DNA of 24,780 nt from Clostridia bacterium (GTDB lineage: Bacteria; Bacillota; Clostridia; Christensenellales; UBA1242), in assembly GCA_023228225.1 (NCBI GenBank), contig JALOBO010000017.1:1-24780 (forward strand). The letters run 5' to 3'. The number at the start of each line of letters is the position of its first letter. Positions within the stretch are counted from its first letter, which is position 1. The notes beneath the pieces were generated by a model. That model ran no database searches. It saw nothing but the letters and a program-made list of their open reading frames with translations, and was not told where the DNA came from. The position numbers and the translations under genes are program-made. This document shows, in pieces, positions 6,645-13,923 of this stretch.

Positions 6645-6756
6645 ACTCTCCACACTCCTTATACTTTCCACTTACAATAGATCCATATCCGTGTATTTCA
6701 CAAGTACAAACACTTCTATCATACTTCTTACATGTTGAACAGTCTTTCCAGGTCAT
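6631..6756 (-). CDS. Cys-rich microprotein (41 aa), probable zinc binding
   Basis: The product MTWKDCSTCKKYDRSVCTCE continues to GKYKECGEYDKR, with a CxxC-x7-CxC pattern plus a late CG. Its ATG overlaps the TGA of the MazG-like gene (ATGA), and its 3' end overlaps the next gene's start by 14 bp in another frame. These overlaps and the Cys spacing, typical of other small proteins in this window, are the support. Confidence 0.6.
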   Translation of the reverse strand: MTWKDCSTCKKYDRSVCTCEIHGYGSIVSGKYKECGEYDKR

Positions 6757-7025
6757 TCTTCCTCCTCATAACCAACTAATTCAGCTAGTCTATCAAGCTT
6801 AAAAGCTCTCCAGCCTTCTACTCTTTCACCCTTATTAAAAAGCAGCTTCATCTGCTCAAGCATTATTTCACAGTCTGCTATTTCCTCACACACATTATTC
6901 GGCTTGCCTCTTTTGTACTTGCAGAGTGCCTGGATAAGTTCAGAGCACTCTTCAATACACATGTCAATTTGACTTTCTGCCCCGTTTACACGTAGGACTT
7001 CTTTATACAGGTCTTGATCTGCCAT
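6753..7025 (-). CDS. MazG-like nucleotide pyrophosphohydrolase
   Basis: In this 90-residue protein, IEECSELIQALCKYKRGK (about 24-41) and CEEIADCEIMLEQM (45-58) reproduce the paired E-x-x-E and E-x-x-D metal-binding helices of all-alpha NTP pyrophosphatases, with a third helix afterwards. MazG-type enzymes hydrolyse (d)NTPs to NMP plus PPi, clearing aberrant nucleotides, or in phages altering host nucleotide signals. It clusters with ribonucleotide reductase, thymidylate synthase and a DUF1599 protein, so dNTP-pool control is the likely role. Its TGA overlaps the next ATG. The SD is a weak AGGGATAAA. Confidence 0.8.
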   Translation of the reverse strand: MADQDLYKEVLRVNGAESQIDMCIEECSELIQALCKYKRGKPNNVCEEIADCEIMLEQMKLLFNKGERVEGWRAFKLDRLAELVGYEEEE

Positions 7026-7026
7026 T

Positions 7027-7164
7027 TTATCCCTGCTTACCTACACTGCAGGTATTAGTGTATAATACCCTTTTGTTAAAAAACTCAGACTTTGCCTCTC
7101 TGCATACGAAAACAACACCTTCAGAACACCTAAAAGCTTTTCTACAATTTGCGCATGTACACAT
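7027..7164 (-). CDS. Cys-rich microprotein (45 aa), probable zinc binding
   Basis: The N-terminus MCTCANCRKAFRCSEGVVFV has C-x-C-x2-C-x5-C and further Cys residues follow at about 21 and 39. It begins after AGGTGGTATAAA and its TAA sits within the leader of the MazG-like gene, with overlapping signals. It looks like a minimal zinc ribbon. Too short for family assignment. Confidence 0.55.
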   Translation of the reverse strand: MCTCANCRKAFRCSEGVVFVCREAKSEFFNKRVLYTNTCSVGKQG

Positions 7165-7192
7165 TTTATACCACCTCAAATCTTTTCTGTAC

Positions 7193-7246
7193 TTAAATTC
7201 CTGGCATTTCAGTCCTACATTTCTTGCATTTTATGTCAATTCTCAT
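7193..7246 (-). CDS. Possible 17-residue CxxC micro-ORF
   Basis: MRIDIKCKKCRTEMPGI carries a CKKC knuckle. There is no SD, but TTATAAAAA lies about 24 bp before the ATG, so a leaderless transcript is possible. The evidence is slim: it could equally be the leader of gene 7027-7164. Confidence 0.3.
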   Translation of the reverse strand: MRIDIKCKKCRTEMPGI

Positions 7247-7255
7247 AAGAAATAA

Positions 7256-7429
7256 TTAATTTTTTATAACAATGTTGTCAAGCTTGGTTAAAAACTCTAC
7301 TAAGAAAGTATAATCCGTGTTGGTGTCTGGAGTTTCTATGTAAGTCTTTCTTAGTGTTCTTCTCAATTTTGCCATGTCACTCTCTGTAAGTCCACTGATA
7401 CAGTAAGTTTTAATTTTAGTAAAGTCCAT
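7256..7429 (-). CDS. Small hypothetical protein (57 aa)
   Basis: The product is MDFTKIKTYCISGLTESDMA through KLDNIVIKN. It starts after GAGGTGATATAAATG, a perfect anti-SD match. It appears to head its own unit, with TTTATATA on the minus strand at 7487-7480 and a 12-bp inverted repeat at 7506-7534 upstream of that TATA box. It is helical with no membrane span, one Cys, and unknown function. Confidence 0.6.
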   Translation of the reverse strand: MDFTKIKTYCISGLTESDMAKLRRTLRKTYIETPDTNTDYTFLVEFLTKLDNIVIKN

Positions 7430-7505
7430 TTATATCACCTCATTTAGCTTAACTTACATTCTTACCTATGTGTTGTATCTATATAAACTTTTTGTCTGAG
7501 ACTTA

Positions 7506-7534
7506 AACAGACTAAAAATTTATTTTAGTCTGTT
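7506..7534. terminator. Perfect 12-bp inverted repeat after nrdD (terminator and/or operator)
   Basis: AACAGACTAAAA, a 5-base spacer, then TTTTAGTCTGTT. It lies 54 bp beyond the nrdD stop and 19 bp upstream of the TATA box of the next leftward gene. It can fold as a hairpin with a U-rich half, and each arm is a copy of the ACAGRCTAAAA motif seen near other promoters. Both roles are possible. Confidence 0.6.
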
Positions 7535-7587
7535 ATTCATAATGAAAGGGTCTATATAAAGAACCGTTCATTACAAACGAAGGCTAT

Positions 7588-9810
7588 TTAAATCTCTACT
7601 CTTTTCCTGTCCTTAAGCTCCTGGCGTTTGCCAGCGTTCCAACCTTCTACAGCCTGGAGATAACCAGTAATCCTTGACAAGTGCTGCACTTTATCAGACC
7701 CACACTTAGGACATTTGTCATGCAACCCGTTGCTTACATACCCGCCATTTGTGCAAACTGTCATGTCTCTAGTGAAGGCAAAGTACCCAACCTGAGTATT
7801 CTTAGCCAGTTGCATGGCGAAATCCATCAGTCCTTCAGGTCTTGAGCTGCCCTCACCTAACCAGATATGCAGAATATTCCCACCATCTACCACAGGGAAG
7901 AAGGTATGCTCATAGCTTATTCTCTCAGGCAGCGTTATATTTGCGTTTACTGCCGTGTGTGTTCCGTTTGTGTAATAAATTGGTAGGTCCTTTGTCTGAT
8001 CTATCTGTTGTAAGGCTGCCTCAAGATCCCCTTTTATCACAGTTGCCGCTTTGTCTCTGTACTCTGTGTGTAAGAGGTCACTGACAGCAAACCTTTGTGC
8101 TGTTGTCTCTGCAGGTGTGCGCGCAAGAGCAATAGTTATACCATTTTCTTTTGAGAGCTCCTGAGCGTACAACTTCATCTCAAACATTGCCCTAATTGCC
8201 AATTTGTAAGCTTCCTTACTTTCATGGATTTGTTTGCCTGTGTGATACTGGACCATCTCATTAATTCCTATTACTCCAATAGTGTACACAAGACTATCAA
8301 AATCTACTGCCATGGAACCTATTTCTCCAGTGTTAGGGTCTCTAGGATGCTGTGAGGCGAAAGGAATCCTACCCTTTACAATTAGGTTATCCATCCATTT
8401 TCGTTTAACCTTGAAGATCTCAATGGCGTTATCCATAAGAGTTCTCAACCCTTTGAATAATTTTTCATCGTTGTGTTCTGCTTCATATGCTACCCTGGGG
8501 CAGTTTAAAGACATTACCATCCATGATCCCATAGAGAAATGAACACCGTTTCTGAAGTACATTTTATCATCGAAATGTTCATCATCTGCTGGATTTGCTG
8601 AAAACGAGTACGCGCAACACTGGTAGCAGCTCACCCCGTTACCCGCACCTCTATATTCAGGAATCTGATTATCAAAGTAAGGAGTACCAAACTTTGCAGC
8701 CAGTTCAAAGGATTTTAGATAAAGTTCATGGTATGTAGGTAATTCAGGATGTGCTTTATTAAACTCTTCTCTTTCATTCATAAAGTCTGGCTCAACTGAT
8801 ATTTCAGGCTTTGGGAAACTAAAAGGCTTTCCTACTGCGTCACCTTCAAGCATAACATTCATAAGAGCTTTAAAGCCGAGTCTTACCTCTCTTTCAAATT
8901 CTCCGTAAGTCCTTAAGGGTGCCTGAACACCATTACATACTTTACCACGATACACCACAGGTTTATCTTTCCAGAGTGTTGGAACACCTGGCGAAAGTTG
9001 CACAGAGCTGAAGACAGTTTGTCCACCCCTCGAAGCTAGCATCTGTGTCATTTCGTAAACAAACAACTGCATAAGCTGTTCTATTTCCTTCTCTGTTTTC
9101 CCTTCCCAATAAGGTGCCATGAATGTAAGGAAATTATAGAAACCCTGCCCGCCTGCAAAATTACTCTGTGCAGATCCCAAGATTTTAGTGGCGTGAAGCA
9201 TCGCAACCTCAGCGTTCTTTGCAGGTTTTGCTATACTTGTTTGCATACCTATGCCATCTGCAATGAAACCATAATAGAAGAAAAACCTTAAATCGTGGTC
9301 CATACAGAAAGAGCGTGTGCCGAAATATTCGAGATCGTGAACGTGACACATACCATCTAAATGCGAGTTCGCTAGCTTTTCAGGTAATAGCAGTAAATTC
9401 TGCTCTTTGCTCATTTTGTCGGCTTTTCTTTTGTGGGATGTCTCCGCATTACTTATTTGATTAGCGTTATCATTTGCCTCAAAACCATACCCTGAGTCAA
9501 TCTCGTAAGCGTCATACACAGAGGCACCTACCCTGGTCATAATGTTACGCCATTCTGCCTTACCTTCTTCCAGCAGTACAGAGTTTACAACTTCTCTGAT
9601 AAGTGGACCTGAAACCTGCTTAATATTCAATTTTAAAATTAAACCCTCTGCTTTCTGTGCAACTGCCTGAGCTTCTTCTATAGTTGCAGCAGGTTTGTTA
9701 TAAAATATCTCACTCAGTTTAGTTTCTTTTACTATCTGATTTACAATTGTTTGTCTGTCCCATGGCATTATAAACCCGTCTGTGTTTTTCACAGTAATAT
9801 TATTTATCAT
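7588..9810 (-). CDS. nrdD: Anaerobic (class III) ribonucleoside-triphosphate reductase
   Basis: The 740-residue protein reduces NTPs to dNTPs with a glycyl radical. An ATP-cone-like allosteric domain covers about residues 1-95. The core shows CHVHDLEYFGTRSFCMDHDL (about 155-174), RGGQTVFSSVQLSPG, and SLNCPRVAYEAE. Near the C-terminus RITGY contains the radical glycine. The activating protein NrdG is not in this window. The zinc module just before RITGY reads C-T-N-G-G...C-P-K-C, so one of the four usual Cys ligands is Gly (see findings). The start at 9810 is chosen because GGTGGTTATA precedes it; the GTG at 9819 is inside that SD. The start overlaps the upstream gene's TAA (TAATG). Confidence 0.92.
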   Translation of the reverse strand: MINNITVKNTDGFIMPWDRQTIVNQIVKETKLSEIFYNKPAATIEEAQAVAQKAEGLILKLNIKQVSGPLIREVVNSVLLEEGKAEWRNIMTRVGASVYDAYEIDSGYGFEANDNANQISNAETSHKRKADKMSKEQNLLLLPEKLANSHLDGMCHVHDLEYFGTRSFCMDHDLRFFFYYGFIADGIGMQTSIAKPAKNAEVAMLHATKILGSAQSNFAGGQGFYNFLTFMAPYWEGKTEKEIEQLMQLFVYEMTQMLASRGGQTVFSSVQLSPGVPTLWKDKPVVYRGKVCNGVQAPLRTYGEFEREVRLGFKALMNVMLEGDAVGKPFSFPKPEISVEPDFMNEREEFNKAHPELPTYHELYLKSFELAAKFGTPYFDNQIPEYRGAGNGVSCYQCCAYSFSANPADDEHFDDKMYFRNGVHFSMGSWMVMSLNCPRVAYEAEHNDEKLFKGLRTLMDNAIEIFKVKRKWMDNLIVKGRIPFASQHPRDPNTGEIGSMAVDFDSLVYTIGVIGINEMVQYHTGKQIHESKEAYKLAIRAMFEMKLYAQELSKENGITIALARTPAETTAQRFAVSDLLHTEYRDKAATVIKGDLEAALQQIDQTKDLPIYYTNGTHTAVNANITLPERISYEHTFFPVVDGGNILHIWLGEGSSRPEGLMDFAMQLAKNTQVGYFAFTRDMTVCTNGGYVSNGLHDKCPKCGSDKVQHLSRITGYLQAVEGWNAGKRQELKDRKRVEI

Positions 9811-10019
9811 TATAACCACCTGTAGCCTGTTCCACCGTTAGAGTCTCTAACCTCTTCTATCAACCCTGCACTAAGCGCATCACTATACAACTTATCGTTA
9901 TGTGAGCACTTCCAAGCACACCCACCAATTGAACACGCCTCACAATTATTTGCGTGCATCATAGATTCACATTCTCTTAATGTCTCAGGATAATTTTTGT
10001 TTACCTGTACTTGTTTCAT
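9810..10019 (-). CDS. Cys-rich small protein coupled to nrdD (69 aa)
   Basis: C17 is followed by CEACSIGGCAWKC (about 26-38), a compact four-Cys cluster suitable for zinc or an iron-sulfur centre. The C-terminus GLIEEVRDSNGGTGYRWL resembles the wing of a small DNA-binding domain, but I cannot assign a family. Its TAA shares a base with the nrdD ATG, so translation is coupled. GGTGAG precedes its start. Association with reductase function is an inference from that coupling. Confidence 0.65.
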   Translation of the reverse strand: MKQVQVNKNYPETLRECESMMHANNCEACSIGGCAWKCSHNDKLYSDALSAGLIEEVRDSNGGTGYRWL

Positions 10020-10023
10020 TTTC

Positions 10024-10269
10024 TCACCATTCTATATAATTAATAAAATGTCTTGAATATGCTTCTCCTTGATCGTCAATTACACTAGTAGACAACCCTT
10101 GTACATCTGCACTCTTTGCCCACTTAACACGAACATTAAACCAGTTTTGATATACGCAAAAGCTTTTAGCCCACTCAACTGCAACTTTCTTTGCTTCCTT
10201 TACGTTATTGGCAACAACTGAAATACGCCAGCAATCAAACTCTTCCACATTATAGCCTTTTAGTACCAT
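10024..10269 (-). CDS. Hypothetical protein (81 aa)
   Basis: The sequence is compact with alternating strands and one long helix (NVKEAKKVAVEWAKSF) and is rich in Trp/Tyr. The pattern beta-alpha-beta-beta could be a ferredoxin-like fold, but I recognise no family. It starts with ATG directly after the thymidylate synthase TAA, behind GAGGGTGTAA, so it lies in the same operon as ThyA and NrdD. Confidence 0.6.
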   Translation of the reverse strand: MVLKGYNVEEFDCWRISVVANNVKEAKKVAVEWAKSFCVYQNWFNVRVKWAKSADVQGLSTSVIDDQGEAYSRHFINYIEW

Positions 10270-10890
10270 TTACACCCTCTCCCATGCGTTAAATTTGTCT
10301 GAATCACCTATTTTAAGGTGTGCGTTAATTACATACCTGCAATACTTTCCTATACCTCTGCCAAGCCTGAAAGCAAAGTATCTCTGCAACTGCCTAAATC
10401 CAAAGTCATCTGAAGGACTCGCCTGCCCACAGTCATTACTTCTGAAGATAGTAGTCATGCAGACTAAGCCGTCTATAATTTCAATCTGCAATCCTACACA
10501 ACATGGCACTTCTTTTGTGGACCCTACGTGTTCAGGACGGAATAAAGGAATATAGGCTCTTCTTGTGTTAGGATTCTGTCGAAGGATTTTAATAGTTTTT
10601 TCTATGAGTCCTTCCAGCCACATTAACCACCCATAACCATAATCAAAGCCAAGCCCCCTAAGCCTAGCATGAGAAGGATAAATAAGACCTGCTGCAAAGT
10701 CATTATCTAGTCTTTCTGTAGTGCTGCCCATTGGTACATGAGCCATATCCTGTGAGTCACAAATAAAGTGTATATTATGGCAAAATATGCATGAATCGCC
10801 ATTCTGATCTTTAGTAAGCTCTCCGTTTTCTCTTATGTGTTTCACGCCTGAAGAGTGAATACCCGCTAAGGTTTTTTCTACTATTTCCAT
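10270..10890 (-). CDS. thyA: Thymidylate synthase, methanogen-type ThyA family
   Basis: This 206-residue protein converts dUMP to dTMP. EVPCCVGLQIEI (about 128-139) carries the catalytic Cys in the position of the P-C-H motif. FRSNDCGQASPSDDFGFRQL (about 149-168) matches the nucleotide-binding R-S-x-D and D/N-x-x-G loop, followed by YVINAHLKIGDSD, the H-x-Y-like closing strand. Length and the V-P-C-C / R-S-N-D variants fit the short archaeal family that uses a methanopterin-type folate, rather than bacterial ThyA; cofactor choice is inferred. It is preceded by a DUF1599-like gene with only a short gap and followed by small genes leading to nrdD, forming a dNTP operon. The SD is weak (AAGGATC). 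Confidence 0.85.
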   Translation of the reverse strand: MEIVEKTLAGIHSSGVKHIRENGELTKDQNGDSCIFCHNIHFICDSQDMAHVPMGSTTERLDNDFAAGLIYPSHARLRGLGFDYGYGWLMWLEGLIEKTIKILRQNPNTRRAYIPLFRPEHVGSTKEVPCCVGLQIEIIDGLVCMTTIFRSNDCGQASPSDDFGFRQLQRYFAFRLGRGIGKYCRYVINAHLKIGDSDKFNAWERV

Positions 10891-10894
10891 GTTA

Positions 10895-11176
10895 TCAGTC
10901 CAGAAGATCCTTGAAGCTTAACCAGCCTTTTCTAATGCAAATTAGCACTAGATAACCAAGCAGGTCCACAACATCATTCTTTCTTAACTCTTCACTGTTC
11001 TTTATTCTGCTTAGTTTATCATCTATCCTGGCATAAAGCAAGTCTTCAGACTCACTCTTAGAAAATACATTCATAGGTTCTAATGCAGAATTACCATACT
11101 TTTCATTCTTCTTTTCTAGGAAATACGATAAGTTTTCACACACTAACATAATTTTCTCTGCTGTTTCCTCAGTCAT
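10895..11176 (-). CDS. DUF1599-like nucleotide-modification-associated protein
   Basis: This 93-residue protein contains KNEKYGNSALEPMNVF, then YARIDDKLSRIKN and DVVDLLGYLVLICIRKGW. These match the all-alpha NTP-pyrophosphatase-like DUF1599 (nucleotide modification associated domain 1) layout: K-x-x-Y-G, R-I-D-D-K-x-x-R and D-x-x-D-L-x-G-Y. Proteins of this type occur in viruses next to thymidylate synthase and nucleotide-hypermodification genes. The adjacent ThyA fits that association. A role in removing or converting a nucleotide is an inference. It starts after AGGTGGTAAAATG and its SD overlaps the stop of the zinc-ribbon frame upstream. Confidence 0.75.
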   Translation of the reverse strand: MTEETAEKIMLVCENLSYFLEKKNEKYGNSALEPMNVFSKSESEDLLYARIDDKLSRIKNSEELRKNDVVDLLGYLVLICIRKGWLSFKDLLD

Positions 11177-11177
11177 T

Positions 11178-11291
11178 TTACCACCTCAGTATAAATTTAA
11201 CATTACAGAAAGGGCATTTGATAAATAACCCTCCTATAGCTGTTTTCCTGAACTCACCACCACAGGACGGACAGGTTATAAGCTTGTAAAT
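11178..11291 (-). CDS. Zinc-ribbon microprotein (37 aa) with an apparent ATT start
   Basis: The frame reads YKLITCPSCGGEFRKTAIGG onward to CPFCNVKFILRW, a tidy two-knuckle zinc ribbon (CPSC and CPFC) ending in TAA inside the next gene's SD. No ATG, GTG or TTG exists in the frame before an upstream stop. However, GGTGATAAA lies exactly before an ATT at 11291, and TTATATAC (11328-11321) is placed to start transcription close by. Either ATT initiates or an ATG has mutated. Confidence 0.5.
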   Translation of the reverse strand: MYKLITCPSCGGEFRKTAIGGLFIKCPFCNVKFILRW

Positions 11292-11360
11292 TTTATCACC
11301 AAGACTAATAGACAGTAAAAGTATATAACATTTTTGCTTCTGTTCAGGACAGTTTAAAAA

Positions 11361-11582
11361 TTAAAGTTTAGAGGGTTTTGATAGAGCATATCTTAGCAGC
11401 CCTACAACTGCAATGCATTCATACACAGAGAACAGTATAGCTGTGTCAATATCACCTAATACATATGCATGGTACAGCATCATAATATTCCCAAATACCC
11501 AAAGGACATTAGCTGTTACTGAGTGCCCGAAAGACACACAGAGCGCACCTGAAATACCTAGTATAACACCTAATGATAACAT
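11361..11582 (-). CDS. Small membrane protein (73 aa)
   Basis: Hydrophobic spans at about 2-20, 24-44 and 48-66 are separated by short loops (FGHSV, LGDID), with a basic C-terminus (RYALSKPSKL). The layout, three short spans, recalls half-sized transporter-like phage proteins, but I do not assign a family. The start follows GGTGGTATAAATG, and a TATA-like TTATATATTT lies at 11620-11611 on the minus strand. Confidence 0.65.
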   Translation of the reverse strand: MLSLGVILGISGALCVSFGHSVTANVLWVFGNIMMLYHAYVLGDIDTAILFSVYECIAVVGLLRYALSKPSKL

Positions 11583-11622
11583 TTATACCACCATATAATA
11601 AGTACTCTAAAAATATATAAAG

Positions 11623-12474
11623 TTATTGTGAGTGTTCACCACTCTTTAAACTCTCAACTTTAGAGGGTTTATAATCCACATCATGCAGCACCCTCCACAA
11701 CATTTCCCCTGTCTTTTTCCCTATCTTTCCTTTCATCCACTTAAGATCATACCCTAACAACTCTGCAAAGGTCATATCAGGATTACCGCTTAACAATTTA
11801 TTCACAGTGTATAACTTAATCCCAGGCACTTGCATAAGCATTTTAAGCGTTAAATCTGCTGCACAAGGTTCTTTATACTCAAATGACTTATGCCCTGACT
11901 TAGCACAGTAATCTATCAAATTTTCTAAATTGATAGGAAAGTGTGCAAGTTTCTCAAATGTCCTGACGTGTACGCCTTGAGCTTCCCAGGTTGCAAGCCG
12001 TGACTGCATTAGGTCATATCTAAGTACGCTTTCACCTGCCCAGTTTTTGACATAATAGAAATTACCACTCTGTTCTATATCAATCCGTCCTTCCACAAAG
12101 AGCGCAACATCTTGAAACAGCTCTGCAGATTCCCATAACTTCCATGGGAGATCAGCGTGACTGCCAGCAAAATCATTTATGTGCTTATACTCTACTCCAA
12201 TATTCACAGGAAAGCCTCTATGCTCACCTGAAATTTGATAATCGCACCTGTCAAGTTTCCCTATTGCAACCTCCGCGCCTTTTTGTGAGAAGTGTTCATA
12301 AACACTATAAATCCGAGGTCTTTTCTTTGCAAGTTCTCTCTTCTCTTCGGCTGAATAGTCAGATATAAAGTAGGTGTCTTTTTTAATAGCTGTCTCAGTT
12401 TTATGATTGAGTTTTAATGCGCTCTGCTCTCTTGTGTCGCAAGTGATAAAGACACCTGGATACTCATTTGACAT
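11623..12474 (-). CDS. ERCC4-type (XPF/Mus81-like) structure-specific nuclease
   Basis: In this 283-residue protein the nuclease domain shows D-T-R-E (13-16), GKLDRCDYQI (about 72-81, the G-D-Y strand) and VEYKHINDF (94-102), corresponding to the E-R-K-x3-D metal site with Tyr replacing Arg. The C-terminal part, from about 210, has a helix-hairpin-helix pair (LMQVPGIKLYTVNKLLSG and KIGKKTGEML). Such enzymes cut 3' flaps, forks or branched DNA. Archaeal homologues are usually fused to a helicase, but here nuclease and HhH stand alone, as in crenarchaeal XPF and some viral proteins. It lies next to a phosphoesterase gene, suggesting a recombination/repair module. The start follows GGTGATATAAATG. 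Confidence 0.88.
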   Translation of the reverse strand: MSNEYPGVFITCDTREQSALKLNHKTETAIKKDTYFISDYSAEEKRELAKKRPRIYSVYEHFSQKGAEVAIGKLDRCDYQISGEHRGFPVNIGVEYKHINDFAGSHADLPWKLWESAELFQDVALFVEGRIDIEQSGNFYYVKNWAGESVLRYDLMQSRLATWEAQGVHVRTFEKLAHFPINLENLIDYCAKSGHKSFEYKEPCAADLTLKMLMQVPGIKLYTVNKLLSGNPDMTFAELLGYDLKWMKGKIGKKTGEMLWRVLHDVDYKPSKVESLKSGEHSQ

Positions 12475-12479
12475 TTATA

Positions 12480-12644
12480 TCACCATATAGCTACTATCTG
12501 TCCAATTTTATTATAAATCTCTTTAAAATAAAAAAGCTGTCTATCTGACAGCTCTACTTTCTCCATAGGAGTTCTACCAAACTTGCTATCTTCAAGTTCA
12601 TTTACTTTTAATAGAAGCCTATTTATTTCGTGAAGATCACACAT
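12480..12644 (-). CDS. Small helical protein (54 aa) containing a terminator-like hairpin
   Basis: The product MCDLHEINRLLLKVNELEDS runs to FKEIYNKIGQIVAIW. It starts behind GAGGTGGTTTAA and its TGA lies in the SD of the ERCC4 nuclease gene, so the pair are likely coupled. The coding DNA includes a 7-bp hairpin followed by a T-run (12530-12553), which may reduce transcription into the nuclease. Function unknown. Confidence 0.6.
   Translation of the reverse strand: MCDLHEINRLLLKVNELEDSKFGRTPMEKVELSDRQLFYFKEIYNKIGQIVAIW
12530..12553 (-). terminator. Intragenic terminator-like hairpin
   Basis: On the minus strand AGCTGTC-AGATA-GACAGCT is followed by TTTTTATTTT. The stem is perfect and the T-run immediate, yet it lies inside gene 12480-12644, upstream of the ERCC4 nuclease. 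It could be an attenuator. Confidence 0.45.
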
Positions 12645-12654
12645 TTAAACCACC

Positions 12655-13440
12655 TCACATAATTACTTCCTCAACACTAACACCATATTCTCTAGGATTA
12701 AGCTTAACCTTAAGATACCCTATTTTCAAAGGTCTATACCCTGCCTGCTCTGGATAAGATACACCGCTTCCCTCTACGATCCCCTTTAAAAAGCTTCCTG
12801 TGTTACAAAAATACTGCGTCTTAAGTCCAAGGTGTCCGAATTTAGTCTGAAACATTCTCTGCTGGCTTGTATAGAATAAATCGTGTGAATGTCCTGCTGC
12901 GGCAATGTCGAAATCTATGTGTGATGCAAGTCCTTCAAGTGAATTAACTTTTCCACCTCTGAGCCTGCCTGCTGCATGCCCGTGAGTTGAATAAAGATTA
13001 TATGAAAACTTCTTTCCTCTTTTGCAGTATGACAGCCTGGAAAGTGCTGTATATTCTGAATAAGTTGTTTCAAGGTTCTCACAAAGATCTTTTACCATGT
13101 CTATGTGGCAGTATTTTGTAACTGACTGGTCATGGTTCCCTGAGTGAATCATAAGAATCTGGTCTGCAATGGGTTTAAGCAGTTTTTCTACACTCTTATA
13201 CTGCCTGCCTATCATATTGTCGCCTAAAAATTCAGGTGCAACAGTTCCCATGTCAAACCTTTTGTCTCTAGATGAAATACACTCGCACAGGTCACCAAGT
13301 ACAATTAAATTATACCCATTTTTTCTAACGTCTGAAACCATCTTTTTAAGTGCTACCATATCAGTATTTTTGTTGCCAACGTGAAAGTCAGAAGCAAGTA
13401 CAGTTGTCTCAGATTCAAGGTTAAACTCATTGCATATCAT
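12655..13440 (-). CDS. Calcineurin-like metallophosphoesterase (Mre11/SbcD-type fold)
   Basis: In this 261-residue protein all five metallophosphoesterase motifs are present: SDFH (17-20), VLGDLCE (about 47-53), SGNHDQ (about 100-105), YSTHGHA (about 149-155) and AGHSHD (about 183-188). These bind two divalent metals and hydrolyse phosphoesters. No Mre11-type capping or Rad50-binding region is obvious, and there is no Rad50 gene in the window. Neighbouring ERCC4 nuclease and helicase genes suggest DNA end processing, but a nucleotide or RNA phosphatase remains possible. It starts after GGTGGTATAAATG and its TGA overlaps the next gene's SD. Confidence 0.85.
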   Translation of the reverse strand: MICNEFNLESETTVLASDFHVGNKNTDMVALKKMVSDVRKNGYNLIVLGDLCECISSRDKRFDMGTVAPEFLGDNMIGRQYKSVEKLLKPIADQILMIHSGNHDQSVTKYCHIDMVKDLCENLETTYSEYTALSRLSYCKRGKKFSYNLYSTHGHAAGRLRGGKVNSLEGLASHIDFDIAAAGHSHDLFYTSQQRMFQTKFGHLGLKTQYFCNTGSFLKGIVEGSGVSYPEQAGYRPLKIGYLKVKLNPREYGVSVEEVIM

Positions 13441-13472
13441 TTATACCACCCACCTAAAATTTAAGAGCTGTA

Positions 13473-13922
13473 TTACAGCCCTTCCACCCCTGCAAGTTTC
13501 CACACATAAAAAGTAACTTCTCTAGGCTGCATTGTTTCAGCATCCAACTCTTTAGGATCAGGGATAAACGTTTTAGTCTCTACATTGAACGAGCACTCTT
13601 TTCCGCACAAATCTGGAGTGGTTGCAACCTCTGTGTAATCTGTGTTAAACTTCACTGCAACCTTAAATTTTTTAAATGACTCAAGGAACCTGGACATAGT
13701 ACTAAACTTTTTAGGCTCAAGAACACCCTTATTCTCCACCCACTTATCAAGCTTCATATCAAGTCTTAAAGATGGTTCCTCACCCTCAAAATTAATAACA
13801 AGATCTGTTCTAGTTCCACCACCGTATTTAGGAGCATCCTCAAGTATTATTTCAGATACTACCGCCTTGAAACTTTCTGTTCTCTTAAAAAACTTGTTCT
13901 GGAGAGGAACAACCTTTACCAT
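13473..13922 (-). CDS. Hypothetical protein (149 aa), possible beta-rich DNA-binding protein
   Basis: The true start is the ATG at 13922 (MVKVVPLQNKFFKRTESFKA) because AGGTGGTATAAG immediately precedes it; a TTG 15 bases upstream would start inside this SD. The sequence is rich in alternating hydrophobics (FKAVVSEIILED, KVAVKFNTDY, REVTFYVWKLAG), suggesting a beta barrel. It has a charged central segment and no zinc motif. Its position between recombination genes and the acidic protein would suit a single-strand-binding or annealing factor; that is a guess, and I recognise no family. Confidence 0.65.
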   Translation of the reverse strand: MVKVVPLQNKFFKRTESFKAVVSEIILEDAPKYGGGTRTDLVINFEGEEPSLRLDMKLDKWVENKGVLEPKKFSTMSRFLESFKKFKVAVKFNTDYTEVATTPDLCGKECSFNVETKTFIPDPKELDAETMQPREVTFYVWKLAGVEGL

Positions 13923-13923
13923 C

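Noticed and set aside
7842..8542. Plus-strand frames opposite nrdD
   Set aside because: They lie inside a well-conserved enzyme gene and have no initiation signals.
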